A DNA stretch of 64,000 nucleotides from an uncultured Methanobrevibacter sp. (GCF_902764455.1 NZ_CACWVY010000014.1:82229-146228), one strand, 5' to 3'. Numbered from the stretch's first letter, positions 16,966 through 26,357 are shown. Notes: generated from the sequence alone by a model not told the origin. Program-made: numbers and translations.

Positions 16966-19900
16966 TTAACTCTTATAAGTAAACATTGAAGGTTTAATTG
17001 ATTTTATTTTCTTAACTGCATAATCCAAAGTAGGTTTATGATACTTGCTCCAATCATCAAACTTAACACTATTATGACGGTAATCTTCCATAACTGCATC
17101 AGTCAAATCATCAGTTAAACTAATTGCAGCCATACTACCAGTTTCAGCCCAATGTTCAGGAGCATTGCTAACAGTACCGTACCAAGATGCACCTTCCTGA
17201 GGATAATTATTTTTTCCTTGATAATCATACTCATCTTTCTGAACATCTTTCCAAGATTTATCACCAGATACACCATGACCATAACCAGCTTTCAAATACT
17301 GATTTAATTTTATAATTTCCTCACGAGACAAACCAGTAGTAGTACCTTTAACCATTAAATCACGAGGTTCACCTTTTATTAAACTATAATCAAAAAGATG
17401 GCTCATTTCATGATACAAAGTTTGCCTAGCAGTACCCCTATTCTCATGATTAACACTTAAAGGAAGATAAGGCATCATAATACTATTAACACCTTTCAAA
17501 TAGTATTTATTATTCTTAATTTCATAACTACGATACCAAGTAGCATTTCCTAACTCATTAGGTTGGAATGACCTATTAGCATAACGGTCTTTACCAGTGA
17601 AATTAATCTGACCAGTAGCAAACTTATAAACTTCTGGTGCTTCTTTAACAATACGGATTAACTCTTTCTGGTCATACTTACATTGTCCAGAATTAGTAGT
17701 ATCAATTAAATTTTTAGCTTTACGCCTATTAGGTCCAACAAAGGTACTGTCAAAAACTATCTCCATTTTATGATTAAATTTTTCACCAGTACTTGGATCA
17801 ACATAAGTCATATGGTCAATGAATTTCTGACTAACAATTTTACCTTTAGCATTAAGTTCAGGCACATACTCCAAGTCATAAAATACAGCTATTTCTTCAG
17901 GAGTTTTAAGATTATCATAAGTTAATTTAGATTTATCAATATGAGTAGTATCCACAGTTTCTTTAGTATTAGGTTTAGATGATTTACGAGTAACTGTTTT
18001 AATATCTTCTCTTTGAGCACGGCGAACAATGAATCCTTTATCTTCCCAAGATTTACTACTAAAAGCTTTAAGAAGATTATCTCCTTCAAATTTCATTTGT
18101 GCTTCACGTAAAGCAGATACATCATCACGAGATAATTTACCTTCTCTCACTAAATCCATAACTCTACTTCGAGCATCTCTTGATGCATTTCTGCAGATAG
18201 TATCAATTTCTTTTTGACTAGTAGCTAATGAGGACAAACCAAAGTTTTCATTGGAATGAATATACCATATTTCTTTGTTAGATACAAATAGAAAATCTTG
18301 ATTTGCACTTGCACGACTTAATTTAAAATCAGTAGATGATGGGATACCATCTTCTCCTTTACCCATACTTGTTATTCTTACAACATTAGGAGAATCTTTA
18401 CTTGTGAATTGGCAGATATATTCACGACCTTTTGTTTCACGAGGGTATAATTCACCAGTTGATGTATCATATTCACGGCCGTAACGAGTTTTATTTTTAA
18501 CTCTTTTCTTAGACCATTTAAGAATTTCATCAAAAGATTCACTGCTAATTGGTAAGTCTTTTCTTAATTCAGAAACTTTTTCATCAAAATTAATCTTTGA
18601 AATTTGAGGTTTATCTTCAGGTTTTGGAGCATCAGTTGGGGTGCTCACTTTAGGAGTTTTTGGTTTAGAATTCAATGCTTGTTTTTTAAGTTCTTCTATC
18701 CTTTCTTTACCATTTTGAAGAATCTCTTTTTGACGGTCAACATCACTTTTAGTAAACCCATGACTTAATGGGTCATTAGCTAACCATTTATTAATTCTTT
18801 CAATACGTTTGACAATGTCATCGTATTCTTTTAACTCAGTTTCATTTAAACCATCTTCTAATTGTCCACGAGTAACAGTAATTGGTTCTTGTGGAGTAGT
18901 AGGTTTATTTGTTGGTTTTTCAACTGGAGTTTGTGGTTTTGGTTCTTCGGATGTTGGTTTTTCTTTTTTAGGTTTTTCTTCAACTGGTTTTTTAGGTTCG
19001 TTAGGTTTAGGTTTTTTAACTGGAATGTTAGCTTCTCCACCTAAAGCTTTTTTCTTCAACTCTAAAAACTTCTTCTCCAAAAATGCTAAACGTTTCTGAT
19101 GCTTAGCAATCTCTTCAGCAGGAGCATTAGGATTGTTCTGTAACCATTCCTTTTGCTTTGGAATATTACGCTTACAATTCTCATATTTCTCCCTTTCCTG
19201 AGGCCTTAAATTTTTCATTAACTGTTCCTTTGTAGGTTCAGGTAACTCATATTCCTGTCTCCTAATATCCGCACCAATTGGAGTTAAATTAATAATTGGC
19301 GGATTAGATGGAGCATCAGTCTTAGTTTCCCAAACAGTTAAATAAGTACATCTACATACAGGATGGAATGGTGGGAATTTACCACCTTTAATTAATGTAA
19401 CAATATCATGAACCTTTTCTCTTTCAAGTAATTCTGGAGAGTAAACTCTTGGTTCATCTTTATTGAATTTGAAAGCATATTCAAGACAAGTAGTGCAAAC
19501 ATCCTTGTCTTCAGCAGTTAATATTTTGACTTGAGTATAACCCTCATTAACATAAGACTGCAACATACCAGTATTCTGCATACGTGATGTTTCAGTCTTA
19601 GCAATCATTGTAGCACGTTGACGTGCTGTGAATGGTGAACCATCTAATTTAGTTACACCTGCTTTAGTTAATATCCTTGATAAACTATAAGGATTTTCAC
19701 CAGAGATAATTCCTTGTAATATTTTATTCTTAACTGTATTCTGCAAATCACTAGTTAAATTTCGGATTAAATCATAATTATAATCTTTAGCTAAACGGAT
19801 AGCTTGAATATCCGCATCAGTATAATTTAATGTTTCCTTGATTTGAGAGTAACCTTTTCGTTTACCCTCATCATATATAGCATCGAGTAAATCATCAACT

Positions 19901-20181
19901 TTCTCATAATGGCCGTCGAATATTGTATCCCATGAATCTTCTAATGCATCGAATATTTCTTTCTGCAATTCTACTTGTTCAAAGAAGTATTCTTTCGCTT
20001 CATCTGATTGTAACCATGCGATTGACTCACCAATCTGACTATCCAACAAATCATCGATTAATTGATAGTATCTTTTAGTTTTATCATCACTAATACTTTT
20101 ACTATCAAATAATCCCCATAACTCTAATTCATCAATTAATAATTGACTAGTGAGAGATTGTGAGTCATTTACAGTTATCAT
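16966..20181 (-). CDS. MuF-family minor head protein with C-terminal HExxH metallopeptidase-like domain
   Basis: 1071 residues, about three times a normal SPP1 gp7/Mu gpF protein. Residues ~100-290 are the MuF domain: GENPYSLSRILTKAGV, TARQRATMIAKTETSRMQNTG, VCTTCLEY and the closing FPPFHPVCRCTYL. Residues ~330-540 are Pro/Lys-rich linkers with two copies of an 'LxxYDxxxKRIExxNKWLxNxP'-like helix. Residues ~550-720 are a domain I cannot place. The C-terminus has TLYHEMSHLFDY (HEMSH 924-928, zincin motif) and HWAETGSM (Glu ~1013, possible third ligand). MuF fusions to effector domains are known from bacterial phages; injection into the cell with DNA is inferred. Confidence 0.7.
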   Translation of the reverse strand: MITVNDSQSLTSQLLIDELELWGLFDSKSISDDKTKRYYQLIDDLLDSQIGESIAWLQSDEAKEYFFEQVELQKEIFDALEDSWDTIFDGHYEKVDDLLDAIYDEGKRKGYSQIKETLNYTDADIQAIRLAKDYNYDLIRNLTSDLQNTVKNKILQGIISGENPYSLSRILTKAGVTKLDGSPFTARQRATMIAKTETSRMQNTGMLQSYVNEGYTQVKILTAEDKDVCTTCLEYAFKFNKDEPRVYSPELLEREKVHDIVTLIKGGKFPPFHPVCRCTYLTVWETKTDAPSNPPIINLTPIGADIRRQEYELPEPTKEQLMKNLRPQEREKYENCKRNIPKQKEWLQNNPNAPAEEIAKHQKRLAFLEKKFLELKKKALGGEANIPVKKPKPNEPKKPVEEKPKKEKPTSEEPKPQTPVEKPTNKPTTPQEPITVTRGQLEDGLNETELKEYDDIVKRIERINKWLANDPLSHGFTKSDVDRQKEILQNGKERIEELKKQALNSKPKTPKVSTPTDAPKPEDKPQISKINFDEKVSELRKDLPISSESFDEILKWSKKRVKNKTRYGREYDTSTGELYPRETKGREYICQFTSKDSPNVVRITSMGKGEDGIPSSTDFKLSRASANQDFLFVSNKEIWYIHSNENFGLSSLATSQKEIDTICRNASRDARSRVMDLVREGKLSRDDVSALREAQMKFEGDNLLKAFSSKSWEDKGFIVRRAQREDIKTVTRKSSKPNTKETVDTTHIDKSKLTYDNLKTPEEIAVFYDLEYVPELNAKGKIVSQKFIDHMTYVDPSTGEKFNHKMEIVFDSTFVGPNRRKAKNLIDTTNSGQCKYDQKELIRIVKEAPEVYKFATGQINFTGKDRYANRSFQPNELGNATWYRSYEIKNNKYYLKGVNSIMMPYLPLSVNHENRGTARQTLYHEMSHLFDYSLIKGEPRDLMVKGTTTGLSREEIIKLNQYLKAGYGHGVSGDKSWKDVQKDEYDYQGKNNYPQEGASWYGTVSNAPEHWAETGSMAAISLTDDLTDAVMEDYRHNSVKFDDWSKYHKPTLDYAVKKIKSIKPSMFTYKS

Positions 20182-21509
20182 GGATATTCGTTCCTTAATC
20201 GTTCCATTAATAAGGCTTTTTGTAAGTTTTTATTTTCTAATTTTAAACTTTTCTGTTCAATATCAAATAATTGGTTAACTCCTGCTTGACCGTATCCTAA
20301 TGGTTCATTACCCCAATCAACAGGGTCCCAACCATAACCTTTACGGACTTCATTAACAGTACAGATACCATCACGAACTTGAGTGGATTCAATGTTAGCA
20401 CGTTTCAATTCATCTTCAATATCCATTTCATTGAATTGGAAAACTTCCTGAAAACCATTACGACCCAATGTCTTGTTGAATGCTGCTTCATAAAATTTAG
20501 CTTTTGCATTCATAACGTTTTTGAATTGTTCTTTTTGAGCTTCCCCATTTCCGCTTCCAAGGTTTGCGGTTTCAATGATTCCAATCATTGCCGGTGGCAC
20601 ACGATACAAGCTAACAATCATATCACGACACATATTCATCGTATTAACATAATCCATATCCTTATTAGTAAGATTAGCTGATTGATATGTTGCACCTTTA
20701 ACTGCTAACATACCACCTTGTTTTTGAGCTTGAATCATAGCTTGCAAACGGAGCAGTTCACGATTGAACATATCATCATCCATTGTTTCAGGGAATGATA
20801 ATACTGCAGTTGGATCAATACCTTCATGCTCCATAATCTTTTGATTATAATCTAATCCAAGCCACATCATAATCAATGGTTTTTGGATTTTCTCTAATTT
20901 ACTGACACCGAATTTACTATCAGTTAATTCTAATTCCGGTTCGTAGATATGGATTAATTCATCCGGCTCATAACGAATATTTGGTTTGTTACGAAACCCA
21001 TACTGGGCAGTATCATCAAACCATCTTAACAGACTGGCCGGTACATATTGTAATCCAGTTATGATGCTGTAATTGTTATCATTATAGCTGAAGTCATCAT
21101 AGTTAACTTCAATGAATGTGTCTCCTATTAATTCTTGACTGTTAACTATTTGTTTCAGGAATATTGGGAAAGTCATTGCAGATTCATTGCTTTCCGGTTG
21201 ATTGAATAAATTGGTTAAGTATCTTACATTTTGAATATTTACTGTGAATTCATCTGGATTGTTTATTTTAAATCCATTAATCAAAAATGTATCACTGATT
21301 GCATTTACACAACTGTAGACATATGGATTGTCTGTTGCTTCTTTAAAGAAACCATAATGTCCAGCTGTTTTATTTACAATGTTAAACATGAAACTATATT
21401 GTTGTATGTACTGTTGATATAAACTATCCAAGTAAGGTTTACGAAGTACAGGATTTACTTTTTCATGTTTAAACATTGATTTAATGTTCATACGAAAATT
21501 ATCAAACAT
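20178..21509 (-). CDS. Portal protein
   Basis: 443 residues, PBSX-type portal. Recognisable: NPYVYSCVNAISDTFLINGF near the start, ADLIHIYEPE-like PDELIHIYEPELELTDSKFGVSKLE, and FNPPAMIG-like VSLYRVPPAMIGIIETANLGSGNGEAQKEQF in the clip/crown region. Overlaps MuF by 4 bp and follows TerL by 14 bp. Forms the dodecameric DNA gate of the capsid. Confidence 0.85.
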   Translation of the reverse strand: MFDNFRMNIKSMFKHEKVNPVLRKPYLDSLYQQYIQQYSFMFNIVNKTAGHYGFFKEATDNPYVYSCVNAISDTFLINGFKINNPDEFTVNIQNVRYLTNLFNQPESNESAMTFPIFLKQIVNSQELIGDTFIEVNYDDFSYNDNNYSIITGLQYVPASLLRWFDDTAQYGFRNKPNIRYEPDELIHIYEPELELTDSKFGVSKLEKIQKPLIMMWLGLDYNQKIMEHEGIDPTAVLSFPETMDDDMFNRELLRLQAMIQAQKQGGMLAVKGATYQSANLTNKDMDYVNTMNMCRDMIVSLYRVPPAMIGIIETANLGSGNGEAQKEQFKNVMNAKAKFYEAAFNKTLGRNGFQEVFQFNEMDIEDELKRANIESTQVRDGICTVNEVRKGYGWDPVDWGNEPLGYGQAGVNQLFDIEQKSLKLENKNLQKALLMERLRNEYP

Positions 21510-21523
21510 AATTTATGGTCTCC

Positions 21524-22837
21524 TTAAAAGTAGATTACACCTAATGGTGTTGCGTTGGTTGTTATATTTGCAGGACCGTATAATCCGCCTCTCCACATGT
21601 CGGGGCAGTGGTCGTTGAGTTTTAATGGCCTGTCTTCTCCTCTTTGTTGAGCTTTCTTATCCCAACTATAAGTTTGAACTTGACTTATGCTATTTACACA
21701 GTCTTGATGTATTAAGAATCTCCTATTAGCTATGAGGTCTTGTGTTTTTTTAATATCCTCATAGGTATCTGGAGCATAAGTTTTAATTTTTAATTTAACA
21801 CGATTGTCTTTTTGACAAGCAGTTTTTAAGCTTGCTGCATCATGAGGTAGATAGATTGTGCTGTTGTTGTCCAGGTGGTATTTGTCCTGTAACATTACAA
21901 TGTCATCTACACGTTCGGAGTCTGATTGTGCTACACCGATATCTTCTTTGTCATAGTAGGTTTCCTCTAATAAATAGTAGGTGTTACCATGAGCGATATC
22001 ACGATGTATGCCCATTACTCCAAAAGTTGTAACGGTACTTACTCCGTAGTCGCAGCATATGTTGATTTCATGAATTTGTTGATCTGCAGGAAAATCATGA
22101 TTTAAGTAATTCCATGTAAAGACATTTTCTTTAGTGTCGAACATGTCATAGATTGCTCCTTCGGCAATAACCCATTCACCAAGAATATTCCTTTTATAGA
22201 ATACTTCAGATTTCTGATTAACACGTTTCAATTCTTCTACATATTCTGGTGGTAAGTTTGGGTTGTCATCTAATAGGAACTTCCATGTTTTGACTGTTCC
22301 TGATTTTAATAATTCATGGTCGTTAATGTAATTAGTGAAAAGATAATGGTAAGGACTATCTGGATTGGTATTCCAGAACATTTTAGCTCCAATATCACTG
22401 CAACGTGATATGGCCATCTCCACGGCAGATTGTGGGCATCTTGCTATCTCATCTGCTAACCATCCCCCGACAGACATACCTGCGATGACATCAACGGCTT
22501 TCTCATCATTGAATCCCATGCAATAACAGGTTTTACCATCAATGATTAATTCACCATCATATTGATGAAACTCATGAGGAATATCCTCAGTATTCATCAT
22601 TGCCATTAATGGATTAATAACATTCCTTTTCAAAGATGATGATGTCTTACCACTTATTAGGAATTCATCAGAATTAGATTCAGCAAGAAAAGTTAACCAT
22701 CTTGCATTACATGTAATTGTCTTACCGGACCTCACTGATCCATGAGCAACATTAATCCAAGCATCACTATTCTCAAGAAAATTTATAGCAGTTCTTCCAA
22801 ATTCACCATATTCAAAATATTGTTTAGTCTGCTTCAT
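21524..22837 (-). CDS. terL: Terminase large subunit
   Basis: 437 residues. Walker A at ~32-40 (HGSVRSGKT), a coupling/Walker B region near GGWLADEIARCPQSAV, and a C-terminal nuclease domain with 'CCDYGVS' (first acidic residue) and IYLPHDAASLK. Belongs to the PBSX-like terminase type. Overlaps TerS by 14 bp. Motor and nuclease for DNA packaging. Confidence 0.88.
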   Translation of the reverse strand: MKQTKQYFEYGEFGRTAINFLENSDAWINVAHGSVRSGKTITCNARWLTFLAESNSDEFLISGKTSSSLKRNVINPLMAMMNTEDIPHEFHQYDGELIIDGKTCYCMGFNDEKAVDVIAGMSVGGWLADEIARCPQSAVEMAISRCSDIGAKMFWNTNPDSPYHYLFTNYINDHELLKSGTVKTWKFLLDDNPNLPPEYVEELKRVNQKSEVFYKRNILGEWVIAEGAIYDMFDTKENVFTWNYLNHDFPADQQIHEINICCDYGVSTVTTFGVMGIHRDIAHGNTYYLLEETYYDKEDIGVAQSDSERVDDIVMLQDKYHLDNNSTIYLPHDAASLKTACQKDNRVKLKIKTYAPDTYEDIKKTQDLIANRRFLIHQDCVNSISQVQTYSWDKKAQQRGEDRPLKLNDHCPDMWRGGLYGPANITTNATPLGVIYF

Positions 22838-23231
22838 CTTCTCGCCTATGCTTCTCTTTACTCATGGCTATAGCATCTGCAAGACCAGATAAACCTTTAT
22901 GATTAACATCAGCTTCAATTTTATCTCGTTTACCATACATGTTAGGATACCTTCTTTCAAGCATCCATGCTGCAGCTTGCCAATGTTCCATACTAGCAGA
23001 GACAATAACTTGTTCAAAGTTGAATAATGCTTTTTCCTTTGCAGTTTCAACACATTCTTTGAACTTAACAAATTTAGTTCTTGTCTTTGCTTCATCTGCT
23101 TTGCGCATCCAATTATAATAAGTAGGTTCAGTTATTCCAACATGCCCGCAAGCTCCTAATATGCTTGCTCCATTTTCTAAAGCTTTACAAAACTCTGCTT
23201 GCAGCTGTGGAGTTAATTTAGTCTTTGCCAT
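22824..23231 (-). CDS. terS: Terminase small subunit
   Basis: 135 residues with an N-terminal helix-turn-helix (FCKALENGASILGACGHVGITEPTYYNWMRKADE) and a helical middle typical of TerS. GGAGG lies ~12 bases before the ATG. The pac recognition site is usually in or next to this gene in PBSX/SPP1-type phages. Confidence 0.75.
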   Translation of the reverse strand: MAKTKLTPQLQAEFCKALENGASILGACGHVGITEPTYYNWMRKADEAKTRTKFVKFKECVETAKEKALFNFEQVIVSASMEHWQAAAWMLERRYPNMYGKRDKIEADVNHKGLSGLADAIAMSKEKHRREDEAD

Positions 23232-23287
23232 AAGGAATAACCCTCCTTTTTTTATATACTAAAAAATACTAATAAATTAAAAAAAAA

Positions 23288-24271
23288 TTATGAAATTTTA
23301 TCCAACACATTCACCTTGATATGCTCTGCAATAGCACGCATTAAGTTTGGTGGTACACTATTACCTATCCTTTCTTTAACTTGATTTTCACTACCAATCC
23401 ATTTGAAATCATTATCCTCATAAGTGAAACTTTGAAGTATGCTTAGTTCACTTACATCTAATTCTCTGTCTTCTTTATAATGGACGAGTTGAGGTTTTCG
23501 TGTGATTGTTGGACATGGTTTATTCGGCAATAATCTGTATATGTCCCTTGTCTTTGTTGGGAAGTTTGGAACATCACCGGACTTTTGTCCTGGTCGTAAG
23601 TAAATACTATATTTTGTGATGCTTGAGTTGTTAGGTTTAATTTTACCTTCTAAATGTCCAATACTCTTTTTACATGGTATTGGTTGGGTTTTTGGTTTTG
23701 GGTGACTTGCAGGTATCTTTAAGTCTTTTCTTACACCTATGAATATCATCCTTTGCCGACTTGTTGGGCAGTTGTAGTATTGTGCGTTCATTAGTTTTGC
23801 ACGAACATCATATCCACTATTTTTTAGTTCACGTAGGATGTCTTTGAAGATGATCTTCATGTTACCTTTGACCATTCCGGAGACATTTTCCATTACGAAT
23901 GTCTTTGGATATAATCCTCTTAGTAGTCTGATGTATTCATGGTATAATTGATTTTTGAAGTCACAAAAGTCTCTTTGTCCAGCTGTACTGAATCCTTGAC
24001 ATGGTGGTGACCCGTCGAATAGGTCTAGTTCACCAGGAGTTAATCCTGTTATGTCGAAGATTTTTTCAACACTTAATTTGTGGATATCACCGTAATAGAT
24101 TGGTGTGTTTGGGAAGTTTTTTTGATATGTTGCTACTGCATGTGTGTCCATTTCGACTGCGAGTAGGACTTCATATCCTGCTAGTTTGTATCCATAGCTG
24201 CTTCCACCACATCCACTAAATGTTGAGATTACTTTAGGTTTATTGTGAATATTCCTCTTTTGGGAGTTCAT
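23288..24271 (-). CDS. DNA (cytosine-5) methyltransferase
   Basis: About 327 residues; ATG 24271 preferred over GTG 24277. All C5 motifs are visible: I FSGCGGSSYG, IV SPPCQGFSTAGQ with the catalytic Cys, VI ENVSGM, VIII QRMIFIGVR, and a C-terminal QRIGN-like KERIGNSVPPNL (motifs IX/X). The target-recognition stretch between VIII and IX is short (~80 residues). No cognate endonuclease nearby, so it likely shields viral DNA from host restriction or marks DNA for packaging. Overlaps the ParB-like gene. Confidence 0.85.
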   Translation of the reverse strand: MNSQKRNIHNKPKVISTFSGCGGSSYGYKLAGYEVLLAVEMDTHAVATYQKNFPNTPIYYGDIHKLSVEKIFDITGLTPGELDLFDGSPPCQGFSTAGQRDFCDFKNQLYHEYIRLLRGLYPKTFVMENVSGMVKGNMKIIFKDILRELKNSGYDVRAKLMNAQYYNCPTSRQRMIFIGVRKDLKIPASHPKPKTQPIPCKKSIGHLEGKIKPNNSSITKYSIYLRPGQKSGDVPNFPTKTRDIYRLLPNKPCPTITRKPQLVHYKEDRELDVSELSILQSFTYEDNDFKWIGSENQVKERIGNSVPPNLMRAIAEHIKVNVLDKIS

Positions 24272-24863
24272 ATCCACACCTTGGACAAGTTATTGTTTCA
24301 ATATTATCTGCGATGGATTCATCGTATTCTGGTTCATCTTCAGGGATTATCATTGATGTGTCAAGTTGAATGTCTTCTTCAACAATAGTTGCGTCTTCAT
24401 TTAGTTCTTTTAATCCTGTGAAACCAGTTATTTCATCGTTGTTGAATCCTGTTAAACCCATGTTGTTGAATCCGGAGTCTTTTAATTCTGTGAAGATGGC
24501 TTGTAATTTATTTTCATCCCATTCTCCACTTACACGATTCAATACTAGGTTTAATGCTTTTTTCATATCTTCTGATTCTAATGATTTATCATTGTCTGGG
24601 AATACCCATCCGAAACTTTCATTTAATCGTAAGAGGTTTAGTTCTTTGAAGATATTGTTATCTAATAGGTATTGGTCGAATAGGACGTCAAATCTTTGAT
24701 GTCCTCCAATGATTTCATTATCAGATAAAGCTATTAATATTGGTTCAACTATTCCAAAGTTATCAATACTATTTTTTAACTTCTGTTTTTCTTCAGGAGT
24801 TATTTTTCGTGGATTGTATTCGGCTGGTACTAGGTCTGTTATTTTTATTTTTTCGATTTTCAT
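24240..24863 (-). CDS. ParB/sulfiredoxin-fold protein with C-terminal zinc-binding tail
   Basis: 207 residues. Residues 1-60 are the ParB N-terminal domain: ITDLVPAEYNPRKITPEEKQKL and the ligand loop EIIGGHQRFDVL. The C-terminus has CPRCGYELPKEEY, a half zinc knuckle. ParB-like genes next to DNA methylases are common in mobile elements; the domain may bind nucleotide or act as a nuclease. No ParA is present, so a partition role is unlikely from this context. Confidence 0.7.
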   Translation of the reverse strand: MKIEKIKITDLVPAEYNPRKITPEEKQKLKNSIDNFGIVEPILIALSDNEIIGGHQRFDVLFDQYLLDNNIFKELNLLRLNESFGWVFPDNDKSLESEDMKKALNLVLNRVSGEWDENKLQAIFTELKDSGFNNMGLTGFNNDEITGFTGLKELNEDATIVEEDIQLDTSMIIPEDEPEYDESIADNIETITCPRCGYELPKEEYSQ

Positions 24864-24972
24864 TCTTTGATGTCCTCCAAAAATAATTTAACAATTTATA
24901 CCAAACCCTTTATAAAATTCATTAAATCATGATTTAATGAGCATTAATAAAAATAAAATATATAATAAAAAT
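24864..24972. other. AT-rich gap
   Basis: Contains the ParB-gene RBS and AATTCATTAAATCATGATTTAATGAG, a dyad (CATTAAAT/ATTTAATG) that could be a weak terminator or operator. No gene seen. Confidence 0.3.
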
Positions 24973-25410
24973 TTAAATTTTTAATAAATGGAATAATATT
25001 CCTACTATGAAGCTTATTGCGATTGGTATTCCTACTGTCATGGTGTTTCTGAAGCTTCGTTGACTTGCTACGAAGTCTGTTAATTGTTCTTTTGTATCTG
25101 TTAATTGAGTTTTAGTTTCATCTAATTCATCGGTTAGATTATCTATTTTTTTCTCCAGGTCATTGAACTTTTGATTGTTAACTTCATTGTTTGCATCTCT
25201 TTGTTCTTGACCTGCTTTTAATAGTACTGTCACTTCCGTTACCTTTTCAACTAATTCAATTTGTTGTTTACGGTCATATTGTAGTTCTTTGTTGATGTCA
25301 TGGATGTCTTCTTTTTTATTATCCATTCTTGCTTTGAGTTCTGCAACATCTCTTTCAAGGTTACTGATTCTTTCTTCATAGTAGCATGATTCTTGTTTTG
25401 CAGGACTCAT
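24973..25410 (-). CDS. XhlA-like membrane protein (coiled coil plus C-terminal anchor)
   Basis: 145 residues: a long coiled coil (~10-118, heptads LERDVAELKARMDNKKE through LDETKTQLTDTKEQL) and one C-terminal membrane helix (VGIPIAISFIVGILFHLL). This is the layout of XhlA, which works with a holin in PBSX lysis. The next gene upstream is holin-like, which supports the call. Confidence 0.55.
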   Translation of the reverse strand: MSPAKQESCYYEERISNLERDVAELKARMDNKKEDIHDINKELQYDRKQQIELVEKVTEVTVLLKAGQEQRDANNEVNNQKFNDLEKKIDNLTDELDETKTQLTDTKEQLTDFVASQRSFRNTMTVGIPIAISFIVGILFHLLKI

Positions 25411-25496
25411 TAGTCATCACCCTTTTGTATTTCTTCATAGTTACTTGCAGGGTCAATATCTATGATTTCATCTTCATCAAAACAATTAGCAGCCAT
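25410..25496 (-). CDS. Small acidic peptide between holin-like and XhlA-like genes
   Basis: 28 residues, MAANCFDEDEIIDID... ending KGDD. Its start overlaps the holin-like stop and its stop overlaps the next ATG (TAATG), a tight coupled arrangement that argues for translation. No function known. Confidence 0.4.
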   Translation of the reverse strand: MAANCFDEDEIIDIDPASNYEEIQKGDD

Positions 25497-25815
25497 TTTC
25501 GTCACCAACTATCACATCATCATCAGTTAGTTCATCTTCTTTGATAGTTGGATCAACATCAACATCATCATCATCAGTTGTGATGATTTCATTTTTATAA
25601 TCTTCAATTGCTTTTTGTTCAGCTACAACAACCCTATGGTCTTCGGTTTTTTGTGCTAGAATCCATGAAGCAACAGTAACTAATACTGGGATTATCCATA
25701 CGTATTCTGCGGGTATGATTTTTGTTAATCCATCTTTTCCAAGGCTTACTATGATTGTAGCAAGAAATGCTACAGCAGTTGCTATTTTCGATTTGTATTT
25801 AAAAGATTCCACCAT
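25486..25815 (-). CDS. Holin-like membrane protein
   Basis: 109 residues with two predicted membrane helices (~8-28 TAVAFLATIIVSLG and ~34-54 YVWIIPVLVTVASWILA) joined by a short turn, then a charged, very Asp-rich tail. Two-helix, short-tail proteins beside XhlA-like genes are typically holins. No endolysin gene is adjacent; the tail peptidase or genes left of the window may serve. Confidence 0.5.
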   Translation of the reverse strand: MVESFKYKSKIATAVAFLATIIVSLGKDGLTKIIPAEYVWIIPVLVTVASWILAQKTEDHRVVVAEQKAIEDYKNEIITTDDDDVDVDPTIKEDELTDDDVIVGDENGC

Positions 25816-25860
25816 AATATCTTGACTCCTTAAATTTTTTTTTGAATTATAAAATAAGAA

Positions 25861-25980
25861 TGTTGTGGGGCAGATTTGAACTGCCTAAAATCCACATTAA
25901 ACACCAGAATAGTTAAATCATTGAATTGACAATTTTACTTGAAATTAAGAAAATAGTTGGTGTTGTGTTCTCCACAACAT
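25861..25980 (-). tRNA. tRNA-like element, interrupted or degenerate
   Basis: Minus strand: an 8-bp acceptor-like pair TGTTGTGG/CCACAACA brackets the element, and directly before the 3' arm lies a perfect T-arm GGCAG-TTCAAAT-CTGCC. The ~80 bases between do not give a normal D-arm or anticodon arm; instead AACACCA/TGGTGTT forms a 7-bp stem. It could be a tRNA carrying an intron, a decayed tRNA, or a tRNA-mimicking control RNA or attachment remnant. Confidence 0.35.
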
Positions 25981-26153
25981 TTATAAGAAAATGGGGAATT
26001 TTGGAGTAAAAAGAACTGTAATATAATTTTTTTTGGTAATTTAAAATTGTACGAAAAAGCAAAATAGGTTTTTTTTAATTTTGTATATGAATATTTTTTT
26101 TTACTCTGAAAAACTCCCAATTTTCTTTTTTGAGGTAAATAATATGATAAGTG
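25981..26153. other. Gap upstream of the tRNA-like element
   Basis: T-rich on the plus strand; no credible gene. May hold the end of the transcript from the zinc-ribbon gene. Confidence 0.3.
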
Positions 26154-26357
26154 TTAGATAATTAATAATCCGTAAGGTAAATCTAATTTAAGTCCGGCTG
26201 CATAGTCGTAACTAGCACGGGTGATTAAACCACAGGTTTCACAGTATTCATAGCTTCGGTTTTCACTACGGACTATTGTTAATGTCTTGCATTCCGGACA
26301 TTTGTCTGTGTTTTCTATTTCTTCAACTTCATCATCAACTAGTTCTTCATTACACAT
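26154..26357 (-). CDS. TFIIB/TFB-like zinc ribbon protein
   Basis: 67 residues. After an acidic start come CPECKTLTIVRSENRSYEYCETCGLITRA: two CxxC knuckles ~18 residues apart with the 'E.CE.CGLI' finish typical of TFIIB N-terminal ribbons that contact RNA polymerase. No cyclin repeats follow; a possible separate cyclin-like protein is encoded ~0.6 kb upstream. Likely a viral transcription regulator controlling late genes (inference). Confidence 0.55.
   Translation of the reverse strand: MCNEELVDDEVEEIENTDKCPECKTLTIVRSENRSYEYCETCGLITRASYDYAAGLKLDLPYGLLII

Noticed and set aside
25935..26120. 61-codon minus-strand frame
   Set aside because: Starts inside an A/T-rich gap next to the tRNA-like element; Phe/Lys-rich chance product without RBS.
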